Below are positions 31,331 to 41,200 of a stretch of DNA of 64,000 bases, in pieces. The stretch comes from Rhodococcus sp. 4CII (lineage in GTDB: Bacteria > Actinomycetota > Actinomycetes > Mycobacteriales > Mycobacteriaceae), in contig NZ_JACCFE010000002.1 in the NCBI RefSeq assembly GCF_014256275.1, positions 6,274,001 to 6,338,000 of the forward strand, written 5' to 3'. Each line of letters begins with the position of its first letter. Position 1 is the stretch's first letter. Position numbers and translations under genes: made by a program. The notes beneath the pieces were generated by a model. The model worked only from the letters and a program-made list of their open reading frames with translations. It made no database searches and was not told where the DNA came from.

Positions 31331-32491
31331 ATGCTGAGTGAGGCTCTGGCGCAACAGATTGCGAACGAGATCACCGACGTCATAGGTTTCAACGTGCTCA
31401 TCACGGACGCATCCGGCACGGTGGTCGGCAGCGGCGACGAGCGTCGCATCGGCCAGTTCCACCAGGCGTCGATCGAGGTGATCCGTGCTCGGCGGATGAT
31501 CGCGCACTCGGCCGCGGATGTCCGCGACCTCGTCGGCAGCCTGCCCGGTGTCACCATCCCGCTCGTCATCGACGGCGAGGTCGTGGGGACCATCGGACTG
31601 TCCGGCTCGCCGGAGCAAGTCGAACAGTTCGGGCTGGTGGTCAAGCGGCAGACCGAGATCCTGATGCAGGAGGCGTCGCGGATCGGTACCCGGCTCACCT
31701 ACGAGCGGGCCGCGGAAGAGTTGCTCCGCGACATCTGCGACTGGCATCGCTCCACGTTCACCGAGGCCCAGATCGTCCGGAGGGCAACGGGTCTGGGGTA
31801 CGACCTGCGCATCCCCCGGGTGGTGGTGCTGATCGGCTACGACCGGCACGTCGACGACGCAGCCGTGTCGGGGCAACCGTCGTCCCACAAGGTCCTGCAC
31901 GCGGTGCAGACCGTGTTCGATTCGGCGAGCGACCTCGTCGCACCGCTCGCCCGGCAGGTCGTGGCGGTCACCACGGCGATCTCGGCGCACACTCCCACTG
32001 CGGACGCGGCGCTCACGGACAGGTGCCGGAAGTACGTGTCGCTGGTTCGCGACGAAGGATGGGACACGCGGGTCGGAATCGGTTCGATCGCGCACGGCGT
32101 CGAACAGCTCAACCTCTCCTCCCAGGACGCATACGACGCGCTTCGGCTCGGCTCCGTTCTCGACCCGCGCGGTCACGTGTACGACATCGACCGGTTCCGG
32201 CTGCACCAGGCCGTCTCGGTGATTCCTGCGGAGACCCGGGACCGGCTGTCGCGGGCCACGCTCGGGGCGTTGACCACCGACGCCGACTGGCCGCACCTTC
32301 AGGACACATTGATCGCCTGGGGGGAGTGCGGGTTCAACTCCAGCCGGGCCGCGAAGAGGCTGCACGTCCACCGCAACACTCTCGCCAATCGCCTCGACAA
32401 GATCGCGCGGCTCCTCGGTCGCCCGCTCGACGAACCGGGGCTGGGGATGACGCTCTACATGGCCTGCGTGGTGGCGGAACGCGCCCGCTGA
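31331..32491 (+). CDS. CdaR/PucR-family transcriptional activator
   Basis: 386-residue regulator. It has an N-terminal sugar-diacid-recognition-like domain (about residues 1-130, LSEALAQQIANEITDVIGFN and ITDASGTVVGSGDE), a central GGDEF-like region, and a C-terminal PucR helix-turn-helix (about 320-385, containing GFNSSRAAKRLHVHRNTLAN). ATG 31331 follows GAAGGAG by six bases. It is divergent from the symporter-RidA-dehydrogenase operon, the likely target. CdaR responds to glycerate-type acids and PucR to purines; the ligand here is unknown. Confidence 0.9.
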   Translation: MLSEALAQQIANEITDVIGFNVLITDASGTVVGSGDERRIGQFHQASIEVIRARRMIAHSAADVRDLVGSLPGVTIPLVIDGEVVGTIGLSGSPEQVEQFGLVVKRQTEILMQEASRIGTRLTYERAAEELLRDICDWHRSTFTEAQIVRRATGLGYDLRIPRVVVLIGYDRHVDDAAVSGQPSSHKVLHAVQTVFDSASDLVAPLARQVVAVTTAISAHTPTADAALTDRCRKYVSLVRDEGWDTRVGIGSIAHGVEQLNLSSQDAYDALRLGSVLDPRGHVYDIDRFRLHQAVSVIPAETRDRLSRATLGALTTDADWPHLQDTLIAWGECGFNSSRAAKRLHVHRNTLANRLDKIARLLGRPLDEPGLGMTLYMACVVAERAR

Positions 32492-32628
32492 GTCCGCTGC
32501 CGCGCGTGTCCGGCAACACGACCGGCGCGCCGTCGTCGTGTCGCCGCGGATCGGCGTACCTTTCGATGCATACTCGACACTCTCGAGTGGTTGCCGCACG
32601 GCTGCGGCAGACGAACCGGAGGAATCCC

Positions 32629-32781
32629 TTGAACGACCACCACGTGCAGCTCTTCTCCGAGCTGCACAGCACCGCAGGATCCCAGGCCGCCGGAGAGGAG
32701 GCCGCCGAGTCGCTGCGTCCCGTCGACCAGGAGCATCGCACCGCGACCGAGGTGCACCGAGCACTGTTCAGCGACCAGTAG
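32629..32781 (+). CDS. Small 50-residue acidic protein of unknown function
   Basis: A 50-codon frame starting with TTG 32629, five bases after a strong GGAGGA ribosome site. It begins MNDHHVQLFSELHSTAGSQA, is acidic and Glu-rich, with no membrane segment or known domain. A perfect 7-base hairpin TGCCGCA-CGGC-TGCGGCA (32592-32609) lies in its leader, and CATACT at 32569-32574 could be its -10. It ends 56 bases before valS. I do not recognise it; the ribosome site and codon pattern support a real gene. Confidence 0.5.
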   Translation: MNDHHVQLFSELHSTAGSQAAGEEAAESLRPVDQEHRTATEVHRALFSDQ

Positions 32782-32825
32782 CGGGGCGGTCCGGTAGCCC
32801 CGTCGTCGGCCCACCGGCCGTTCAT

Positions 32826-32831
32826 TAGACT
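32826..32831 (+). promoter_or_regulatory. -10 box for leaderless valS mRNA
   Basis: TAGACT ends six bases before the GTG start of valS at 32838, with no ribosome site between. The -35 region is not recognisable. Confidence 0.45.
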
Positions 32832-32837
32832 CGACGG

Positions 32838-35546
32838 GTGACCAGTGCAGCTCCAGAAAATCCCCAGAACCGTGCCGATGCCCTCCCGAAGAGCTGGGAG
32901 CCCAGCGCCGTCGAGGCCGATCTGTATCAGGGCTGGGTAGACGCCGGTTACTTCCGGGCGGATCCCCGCAGCCCCAAGCCCGGTTATTCCATCGTGCTGC
33001 CGCCGCCCAACGTCACCGGCAGCCTGCACATGGGTCACGCCCTCGACCACACGTTGATGGACGCACTGAGCCGCCGCAAGCGGATGCAGGGCTACGAGGT
33101 GCTGTGGCTGCCGGGCATGGACCACGCGGGCATCGCGACGCAGACCGTCGTCGAGAAGCAGCTCGCCGTCGACGGCAAGACGAAGGAAGACTTCGGCCGC
33201 GAGCTGTTCATCGACAAGGTGTGGGACTGGAAGCGCGAGTCCGGAGGCACCATCGGAGCCCAGATGCGCCGCATCGGCGACAGCGTCGACTGGAGCCGCG
33301 ACCGCTTCACCATGGACGACGGCCTCTCCCGCGCCGTCCAGACCATCTTCAAGCGCATGTACGACGACGGGCTGATCTACCGCGCCGAGCGTCTCGTCAA
33401 CTGGTCGCCCGTGCTGCAGACCGCGATCTCCGACATCGAGGTGAAATTCGAGGACGTCGAGGGCGAGCTGGTCTCGCTGCGGTACGGCTCGTTGAACGAC
33501 GACGAACCGCACGTGGTGGTCGCGACCACCCGTGTCGAGACGATGCTCGGTGATACCGCCGTGGCCGTCCACCCCGAGGACGAGCGGTACAAGCACCTGA
33601 TCGGGACGACGCTCGAACACCCCTTCACCGGCCGCGCCATCCCGATCATCGCGGACGAATACGTCGATCCCGAATTCGGCACCGGCGCCGTGAAGATCAC
33701 TCCGGCGCACGACCCCAACGACTTCGAGATGGGTCTGCGGCACAACCTGCCGATGCCGACCATCATGGACAAGACCGGCAAGATCGCCGACACGGGAACG
33801 CAATTCGACGGACTCGACCGCTTCGAGGCGCGGGTCAAGGTGCGTGAGGCGCTCGCCGAGCAGGGTCGCGTGGTCGCGGAGAAGCGGCCCTACCTGCACA
33901 GCGTCGGGCACTCCGAGCGCACCGGCGAGTCCATCGAGCCGCGCCTGTCGCTGCAGTGGTGGGTGAAGGTCGAGTCGCTCGCGAAGGCGGCGGGCGACGC
34001 GGTGCGCAACGGTGACACCGTCATCCATCCGGCCAGTCAGGAACCGCGCTGGTTCGCCTGGGTCGACGACATGCACGACTGGTGCATCTCCCGACAGCTG
34101 TGGTGGGGGCACCGGATCCCGATCTGGTACGGCCCCGACGGTGAGGTCGCGTGCTTCGGACCGGACGAGACCGCCCCTGAGGGCTGGGTGCAGGATCCCG
34201 ACGTCCTGGACACCTGGTTCTCCTCCGGATTGTGGCCGTTCTCGACCATGGGCTGGCCCGACAAGACGCCCGAACTCGAGAAGTTCTATCCCACCAGTGT
34301 TCTCGTCACCGGTTACGACATCCTGTTCTTCTGGGTGGCGCGGATGATGATGTTCGGCACGTACGTGTCGGAGGACGACGCTATTTCCGGGCGGGGCGAG
34401 CGAAGCGACGGGGTGTTCAGCGAAGGCAAATCCGGACCGCAGATGCCGTTCGAGGACGTGTTCCTGCACGGCCTCGTCCGCGACCAGTTCGGCAAGAAGA
34501 TGTCGAAGTCGCGGGGCAACGGCATCGACCCGCTCGACTGGGTCGACCGTTTCGGCGCCGACGCCCTACGGTTCACGCTGGCCCGTGGCGCGAACCCGGG
34601 CAGCGACCTGTCCGTGGGCGAGGACCACGCACAGTCCTCGCGGAACTTCGCGACCAAGCTGTTCAACGCCACCAAGTTCGCGCTCATGAACGGGGCGGCA
34701 CCGGCAGCACTGCCCGACCGCGGCGACCTGACCGACGCGGACCGGTGGATTCTGGACCGCCTGGAGCAGGTGCGCGGGGAGGTCGACGCCGCGTTCGACC
34801 GGTACGAGTTCAGCAAGGCGTGCGAGGCGCTGTTCCACTTCGCGTGGGACGAGGTCTGCGACTGGTACCTCGAACTGGCCAAGGTGCAGTTCGCCGAGGA
34901 CGAGACCGTCGCCGCGAACACGAGGACCGTGCTCGGCAACGTCCTCGACGCGCTGCTGCGTCTGCTCCACCCGGTGATCCCGTTCGTCACGGAAACCCTG
35001 TGGAAGGTGCTCACCGGCGGTGAGTCCGTCGTGGTGGCGCAGTGGCCGCAGTCGAGCGGTGCCGAGGCGGATTCGGTTGCGGCCCAGCGCATCGAGGACA
35101 TGCAGCGGCTGGTGACGGAGGTGCGCCGCTTCCGCAGCGATCAGGGGCTCAAGCCCTCGCAGCGCGTGCCCGCACGGATCGGCGGGATCGCCGAGGCCGA
35201 TCTGGGCACCCAGCTCGCCGCCGTCACGTCGCTCGCGCGACTGACGGACCCGGAGGACGGGTTCACCGTGTCCGCCTCGGTGGAGGTGCGCCTGAGCAAG
35301 GCGACCGTGACCGTCGACCTCGACACGTCCGGCAACGTCGATCTCGGCGCCGAGAAGGCGCGGCTGGAGAAAGACCTCGCCGCGGCGCAGAAGGAACTCA
35401 CCGGCACCACCGCGAAACTCTCCAACGAGGCGTTTCTCGCGAAGGCCCCGGACGCGGTGAAGGAGAAGATCCGGACGCGCCAGCAGATCGCGACGGAAGA
35501 AATCGAACGCATCACCAAGCGATTGAAGGAGCTGGAAGGCGCGTGA
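32838..35546 (+). CDS. valS: Valyl-tRNA synthetase
   Basis: 902-residue class I synthetase of normal length. The HIGH motif is HMGH (residues 64-67, PPPNVTGSLHMGHALD). The CP1 editing domain follows (about 190-350). The KMSKS motif is exact (554-558, FGKKMSKSRGNGID). A C-terminal coiled-coil arm rich in Glu/Lys closes the protein (about 835-900). GTG 32838 is the start. A short polar insert GRGERSDGVFSEG before the KMSKS region looks foreign to the family. The gene overlaps folC by GTGA. Confidence 0.97.
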   Translation: MTSAAPENPQNRADALPKSWEPSAVEADLYQGWVDAGYFRADPRSPKPGYSIVLPPPNVTGSLHMGHALDHTLMDALSRRKRMQGYEVLWLPGMDHAGIATQTVVEKQLAVDGKTKEDFGRELFIDKVWDWKRESGGTIGAQMRRIGDSVDWSRDRFTMDDGLSRAVQTIFKRMYDDGLIYRAERLVNWSPVLQTAISDIEVKFEDVEGELVSLRYGSLNDDEPHVVVATTRVETMLGDTAVAVHPEDERYKHLIGTTLEHPFTGRAIPIIADEYVDPEFGTGAVKITPAHDPNDFEMGLRHNLPMPTIMDKTGKIADTGTQFDGLDRFEARVKVREALAEQGRVVAEKRPYLHSVGHSERTGESIEPRLSLQWWVKVESLAKAAGDAVRNGDTVIHPASQEPRWFAWVDDMHDWCISRQLWWGHRIPIWYGPDGEVACFGPDETAPEGWVQDPDVLDTWFSSGLWPFSTMGWPDKTPELEKFYPTSVLVTGYDILFFWVARMMMFGTYVSEDDAISGRGERSDGVFSEGKSGPQMPFEDVFLHGLVRDQFGKKMSKSRGNGIDPLDWVDRFGADALRFTLARGANPGSDLSVGEDHAQSSRNFATKLFNATKFALMNGAAPAALPDRGDLTDADRWILDRLEQVRGEVDAAFDRYEFSKACEALFHFAWDEVCDWYLELAKVQFAEDETVAANTRTVLGNVLDALLRLLHPVIPFVTETLWKVLTGGESVVVAQWPQSSGAEADSVAAQRIEDMQRLVTEVRRFRSDQGLKPSQRVPARIGGIAEADLGTQLAAVTSLARLTDPEDGFTVSASVEVRLSKATVTVDLDTSGNVDLGAEKARLEKDLAAAQKELTGTTAKLSNEAFLAKAPDAVKEKIRTRQQIATEEIERITKRLKELEGA

Positions 35547-36970
35547 CCTCACCCGACTTCACGCCGGAGGAAGTCAGCCCCGTCGACCTCGCCGAGTTGA
35601 CGCTGGTCGAGGCGGAACTCGACAAGCGGTGGCCCGAGACGAAGATCGAGCCGTCGCTGAGCCGGATCGCGGCGCTGATGGACATTCTCGGGTCGCCGCA
35701 GCACGGGTACCCGGCGATCCACGTCACCGGCACCAACGGTAAGACGTCGGTGACACGGATGATCGATGCGCTGCTCACGGCGCTGCACCGGCGCACGGGC
35801 CGCACCACCAGCCCCCACCTGCAGCTCGCGACCGAGCGCATCAGCATCGACGGGCGCCCGGTATCGCCGCGCCGCTATGTCGACACGTACCGGGAGATCG
35901 AGCCGTACGTCCAGATGATCGACCAGCAGTCGCAGGCTGCCGGCGGCCCGGCGATGAGCAAGTTCGAGGTGCTCACCGCGATGGCGTACGCCGCGTTCGC
36001 CGAGGCGCCCGTCGACGTCGCCGTGGTCGAGGTGGGTCTCGGCGGGCGCTGGGACGCAACCAATGTCATCGACGGAGAGATCGCGGTGATCACCCCGATC
36101 AGCCTCGATCACGCCGAATACCTCGGCGACGACCTCGCCGGGATCGCCGAGGAAAAGGCCGGGATCATCAAGAAAGGGCGCGAAGACGCCCCGGTGCCGC
36201 GCGACACCGTCGCGATCCTCGCGGAGCAGACACCGGAAGTGATGGACGTCCTGCTTCGCCGGGCCGTCGAGGTCGATGCCGCAGTCGCGCGGGAGGGCTC
36301 CGAGTTCACGGTGCTCGCCCGGCAGATCGCCGTCGGGGGCCAGCAGTTGGAACTCCAGGGGCTCGGTGGCGTGTACACCGACATCTTCCTGCCCCTCCAC
36401 GGAGAACATCAGGCGCGCAACGCTTCTCTCGCCCTTGCTGCCGTCGAGGCGTTCTTCGGTGCGGGCCCCGAGCGGCAGCTCGACCAGGACGCGATCCGGG
36501 AAGCATTCGCCTCGGTCGTCAATCCGGGACGACTGGAACGGGTGCGCAGCGCCCCGACCGTCTTCATCGACGCCGCCCACAATCCGGACGGGGCCCGTGC
36601 GCTCGCCGCCGCGCTGACCGGTGAATTCGACTTCCGCAAACTCGTCGGTGTCGTGAGTGTGATGGGGGACAAGGACGTCGACGGCATCCTGTCGGCGCTG
36701 GAACCCGTGTTCGACGAACTCGTGGTGACGCACAACGGGTCCCCGCGGGCCATGGACGTCGACGACCTCGCCAACCTCGCCGTCGCGAAGTTCGGCGACG
36801 AGCGGGTGGTGGTGGCGCCCACCCTCGCTGACGCGCTGGAAACGGCCATCGGGCTGGCCGAGGAGGTCGCGGAGCCCGGTGAAGCAGTGTCGGGTGCCGG
36901 CGTCGTGGTCACCGGATCCGTGGTGACCGCCGGTGTGGCCCGCACCCTCTTCGGAAAGGACCCAGCGTGA
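35543..36970 (+). CDS. folC: Folylpolyglutamate / dihydrofolate synthase
   Basis: 475-residue Mur-ligase-like enzyme that adds glutamate to folates and, in many bacteria, also to dihydropteroate. The ATP loop is IHVTGTNGKTSVTRM (about residues 55-69). The second domain carries VEVGLGGRWDATNV with metal ligands, the carbamylated-lysine region ISLDHAEYLG and AEEKAGIIK, and AAHNPDGARA. GTG 35543 overlaps the valS stop; its own stop overlaps the next gene, giving a tight valS-folC-DUF4233 unit as in mycobacteria. Confidence 0.95.
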   Translation: MTSPDFTPEEVSPVDLAELTLVEAELDKRWPETKIEPSLSRIAALMDILGSPQHGYPAIHVTGTNGKTSVTRMIDALLTALHRRTGRTTSPHLQLATERISIDGRPVSPRRYVDTYREIEPYVQMIDQQSQAAGGPAMSKFEVLTAMAYAAFAEAPVDVAVVEVGLGGRWDATNVIDGEIAVITPISLDHAEYLGDDLAGIAEEKAGIIKKGREDAPVPRDTVAILAEQTPEVMDVLLRRAVEVDAAVAREGSEFTVLARQIAVGGQQLELQGLGGVYTDIFLPLHGEHQARNASLALAAVEAFFGAGPERQLDQDAIREAFASVVNPGRLERVRSAPTVFIDAAHNPDGARALAAALTGEFDFRKLVGVVSVMGDKDVDGILSALEPVFDELVVTHNGSPRAMDVDDLANLAVAKFGDERVVVAPTLADALETAIGLAEEVAEPGEAVSGAGVVVTGSVVTAGVARTLFGKDPA

Positions 36971-37377
36971 GCGAGTCAGGCTCGAAGGCTTCGGAACCGG
37001 AGTTCGGGCCGCCGACCAAGGACCCCTGGAAGGGGTTCCGCGGAGTGGTGGCCGGGTCCTTGATCCTGGAAGCGATCGTGGTGCTTCTCGCCCTGCCGGT
37101 GGTCGCGACCGTCGGCGGCGGCCTGACCTGGTGGTCGGGAACGTACCTCGTGGGGCTGGCGGTGCTCATGATCCTCGGCGCGGGCCTCCAGGGCCGCCCG
37201 TGGGCGATGAAGTACAACCTGTTGTTGCAGGTGGGACTCCTGTTCGGCTTCTTCGTCCACGTGTCCATCGGCTCGGTCGGAGTGGTCTTCGCCATCCTGT
37301 GGGGCTACCTTCTGTACTTCCGTCGGAATGTCCGGCAACGAATGGAGCGGGGCCTGCTGCCGGGGCAGCGCGGCTGA
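36967..37377 (+). CDS. DUF4233 membrane protein
   Basis: 136-residue membrane protein with about four helices (for example SLILEAIVVLLALPVVATVG and WWSGTYLVGLAVLMILGAGL) and a basic C-terminal tail. It belongs to the actinobacterial DUF4233 family, found between folC and ndk (Rv2446c-like position). Function unknown. GTG 36967 overlaps the folC stop, implying coupled translation. Confidence 0.88.
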   Translation: MSESGSKASEPEFGPPTKDPWKGFRGVVAGSLILEAIVVLLALPVVATVGGGLTWWSGTYLVGLAVLMILGAGLQGRPWAMKYNLLLQVGLLFGFFVHVSIGSVGVVFAILWGYLLYFRRNVRQRMERGLLPGQRG

Positions 37378-37382
37378 CCATT

Positions 37383-37388
37383 TAGGCT
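37383..37388 (+). promoter_or_regulatory. -10 box for leaderless ndk mRNA
   Basis: TAGGCT lies seven bases before the GTG start of ndk and no ribosome site intervenes, so ndk probably has its own leaderless transcript in addition to read-through. Confidence 0.45.
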
Positions 37389-37395
37389 GTCCGCC

Positions 37396-37815
37396 GTGAC
37401 TGAGCGCACCCTTGTACTGATCAAGCCCGATGCCGTTGCCCGCGGATATGTAGGAGAAATCCTCGGTCGGATCGAGCGGAAGGGTCTGACGATCTCTGCG
37501 CTCGACCTGCGCACCGCTCCCGGCGACATCGCTGCTTCCCACTACGCCGAGCACGAAGGCCGCCCGTTCTACCCGGGCCTGCTGGAGTTCATCACGGGTG
37601 GACCGCTCGTGGCGGCCGTGATCGAGGGTCCCCGGGCCATCGCGGCGTTCCGGCAGCTGGCCGGCGGCACCGACCCGGTCGAGAAGGCGGTTCCGGGCAC
37701 GATCCGCGGCGATTTCGGGCTCGAGGCTCAGGAGAACCTGGTTCACGGCTCCGACTCCGTGGAGTCGGCCGAGCGCGAGATCGCTCTCTGGTTCCCCCAC
37801 CTCGCCGGTAGCTGA
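37396..37815 (+). CDS. ndk: Nucleoside diphosphate kinase
   Basis: 139-residue Ndk, normal length. It moves the gamma-phosphate of ATP to other nucleoside diphosphates through a phosphohistidine in NLVHGSDSVESAE (His about 117). LVLIKPDAVARG and GTIRGDFG are the usual family blocks. GTG 37396 appears leaderless. It lies in the conserved folC-DUF4233-ndk-rne order. Confidence 0.97.
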   Translation: MTERTLVLIKPDAVARGYVGEILGRIERKGLTISALDLRTAPGDIAASHYAEHEGRPFYPGLLEFITGGPLVAAVIEGPRAIAAFRQLAGGTDPVEKAVPGTIRGDFGLEAQENLVHGSDSVESAEREIALWFPHLAGS

Positions 37816-38280
37816 CCCCCTCTTCACCCACCGACCGCCTCTCCATCCACCGAACCTGCCCGCCGGGCCGGCGGCGTATCGCGTGCGGAACTTGTTCCAG
37901 ACGGATAGGTGCGCCGCTGGCGCGGACTGCGGCACACGTGTGGGATACTGACAGTGGTCGGACCGCAATTTGTGCACTACGTGGCTTCGACCGGATGACC
38001 CCACGGCTCGATGCCCTTCATCGCTGCCCCTGCGTCAACGGGAAATACCTGGACGTATCGGCACGCTGGATGATCAGGCGCTCGCGCCGTGGATGACGGC
38101 CATCCGCAAGGCACCACACGGGTGTGCAGTGAAAACGGACACTGCACGCGCTGTGTGGAGCGAGACCAGACAATCTCGCGCTTCACACCTGGGGCGCGAG
38201 TACACACACTGCGCCCTCGCGTGGCCGCGTGACATTCCCCGAAACGGGGAGTGGACGCGCCCGGGGGCTGAGGAGATTAC
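37816..38280 (+). promoter_or_regulatory. Long structured leader of rne
   Basis: This 465-base region has no credible gene but several stem-loops before rne: GTGCAGTG/CACTGCAC (38124-38131 with 38140-38147), GCGAGA/TCTCGC (38160-38165 with 38174-38179) inside an outer GTGTG/CACAC stem (38152-38156 with 38184-38188), and TCCCCG/CGGGGA (38236-38241 with 38245-38250). TGGGATACT (about 37941-37949) could be an extended -10. RNase E limits its own mRNA through its leader in enteric bacteria; the same control is plausible here. Confidence 0.5.
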
Positions 38281-41200
38281 GTGGCCGATCAAGCGCCGCC
38301 CACAAATTCAGAGCCGAACGATACGGCCGCCGCTGGGAGTGCGGTGCCCGATCTTCCGGAGAAGATGCGTGTTCACGCCCTCGCCAAGTTGATGGGCGTG
38401 ACGAGCAAGCAGGTTCTCGCCGAGGCCGCGGCCCTCGGACTGGAGCTGCGCAGCGCGCAGTCCAGCCTGCAACGTGACATGGCCTACCGTGTTTACGCAG
38501 CTCTTTCACCTGCGGAAACTGCACCCGAGGTGCCCGCGGCACCTGCCGAGGCGCCCGCGGAGCCGGTCGCCGCGGAGCCGGTCGCCGAGCCGGCCGTCGA
38601 GGTGGCTCCCGAACCGATCGCTCCCGACGTCGCGGAGGAAGCGGTGGCCGAGCAGGCCGCGGCTCCGGAGGCGCCCGCCGAGGAAGCCCCCGCCCCGGAA
38701 GCCGACAAAGCCCCGGAAGCCCCCGCCGAGGAGGCCGCACCGTCCGAGGCCGCTCTCGCACCCGACCTGTTCACCACCGCGTCCTACCAGGTTGAGGCGC
38801 CCGCTGCGGAGCCTGCCGAAGCAACTCCGCCCGCAGTGTCCCAGGTCCCGCTCTTTCTGCAGCCCGACCTCGCGGCCGTCGAGACCCCGCCGCGTCGCCG
38901 CCGCAGTCGCCGGGATGCCGGGACGCCGGACGTCACCACCGAACAGCCGCCCGCCCCCGAAACGCGTGACGAGGTGGCCGAGCCCGCGAAGACCGCCGAC
39001 ACCGGCACCGCCGACACCGAGTCGGACGAGTCGGACGTCGACGGCGATCAGCCGCGACGTCGTCGCCGGGGCCGCCGCGGCCGCGGTCGCGGCCGTGGCG
39101 AGCAGCCCAACGAGCAGGACACCGATACCGAGACCGACGGTGCCGAGGCGGAGGAGTCCGCACGGGAGACCGCACCCGAGGAGAAGAGCGCCGACAAGGC
39201 GGGCCGCGAGCCCGAGGACAAGCCGAAGAAGGACTCCGACGAGAAGCCCGCGGACGCCGAACAGGCCGACACCGACCAGGCCGGGGAAGACGAGACCGGC
39301 GAGGGTGACTCCGACGGTTCGAGCCGTCGTCGCCGGCGCCGGCGCCGGCGCAAGTCCGGTGGCGAGTCGGGCGAGACCACGTCCGAGGACGATCCGCCGA
39401 ACACCGTCGTGCACGAGCGCGAGCCGCGTAACAAGAGCCGCTCGAAGGACGAGGTCCAGGGCATCACCGGGTCGACCCGGCTCGAGGCGAAGCGTCAGCG
39501 TCGTCGCGACGGTCGCGACGCCGGCCGCCGCCGTCCGCCGATCCTGACGGAGTCGGAGTTCCTGGCCCGCCGGGAGGCCGTCGACCGCGTGATGGTCGTC
39601 CGTGACCGCATCGCCACCGGGCAGCCACACGCCACGACACAGGTCGCGGTCCTCGAGGACGGCGTCCTCGTCGAACACTTCGTCACCACGTCGGCGTCGG
39701 CGTCGATGGTCGGCAACGTGTACCTCGGACGCGTCCAGAACGTGCTGCCCAGCATGGAGGCGGCGTTCATCGACATCGGCCGCGGTCGCAACGGTGTGCT
39801 GTACGCCGGTGAGGTCAACTGGGAGGCCGCCGGGCTCGGTGGCAACTCGCGCAAGATCGAGCAGGCCCTCAAGCCGGGCGACCAGGTGCTGGTCCAGGTC
39901 AGCAAGGATCCGGTCGGACACAAGGGTGCCCGGCTGACCACGCAGATCAGCCTCGCGGGCCGCTTCCTCGTGTACGTGCCGGGCGGTACGTCCACCGGGA
40001 TCAGCCGCAAGCTGCCCGACACCGAACGCAAGCGCCTCAAGGACATCCTGCGCGACATCGTGCCCGCGGACGCCGGAGTCATCATCCGGACCGCGTCGGA
40101 AGGTGTCAGCGAAGAGGAACTCGCGCGCGACGTGAAGCGCCTGCAGGACCAGTGGGCCGGGATCGAGACGCAGGCAGCGAAGGCGGAATCCGGCAAGTCC
40201 GGGAATCCGCAGGCGCTGTACGAAGAGCCCGACCTCCTGGTGAAGGTCATCCGCGACCTGTTCAACGAGGACTTCTCCAAGCTCGTCATCGAGGGGGAGA
40301 AGGCCTGGTCGACGGTCGAGTCGTACATCAAGTCGGTGGCACCCGACCTCCTGCCGCGACTCGAGCAGCACACCTCGCACAACAGCATCGACGTCTTCGA
40401 GGCGCACCGCATCGACGAGCAACTGGCCAAGGCCCTCGACCGCAAGGTCTGGCTGCCGTCCGGCGGCACCCTCGTGATCGACCGCACCGAAGCCATGACC
40501 GTGGTCGATGTCAACACCGGCAAGTTCACCGGTGCCGGCGGAAACCTCGAGGAAACCGTCACGCGGAACAACCTCGAGGCAGCCGAGGAGATCGTGCGGC
40601 AGATGCGCCTGCGCGACATCGGCGGCATGATCGTCGTCGACTTCATCGATATGGTCCTCGAGTCGAACCGCGACCTCGTGCTGCGGCGCCTGACCGAGGC
40701 GCTGGGCCGCGACCGCACCCGCCACCAGGTGTCCGAGGTGACGTCGCTGGGCCTGGTCCAGATGACGCGGAAGAAGCTGGGCACCGGGCTGGTCGAGGCG
40801 TTCTCCACCACGTGTGAGCACTGCCACGGCCGGGGCATCATCGTCCACGCGGAGCCGATCGAGGTGAAGACCTCGGAGGACAGCGGTTCGCGCGGGTCGT
40901 CCCGTGGCGGCGACTCCGGTGGCTCCCGCAAGAAGCGGGGACGCGACAAGTCGTCCGGCGGGGACACCTCGCAGCCGGCCGCGCACGACGAGACGCCGAC
41001 GGTGGACGCCACCGTCAAGCGGGCACACCCGGTCGCCCTCGCGATGGCACACCACCATCACGAGGAGGAGGCTTCGCACGCACATCCCGCACCCGAGTCC
41101 GAGCCGGTCGCCGCGGCAGCCGAGCAGCCGGCCGCGGAGACGGCACCAACCGCCGACGTTCCCGGCATCGAAGAGGCTGTGGCCGAGGCCCCGGCAGCGG

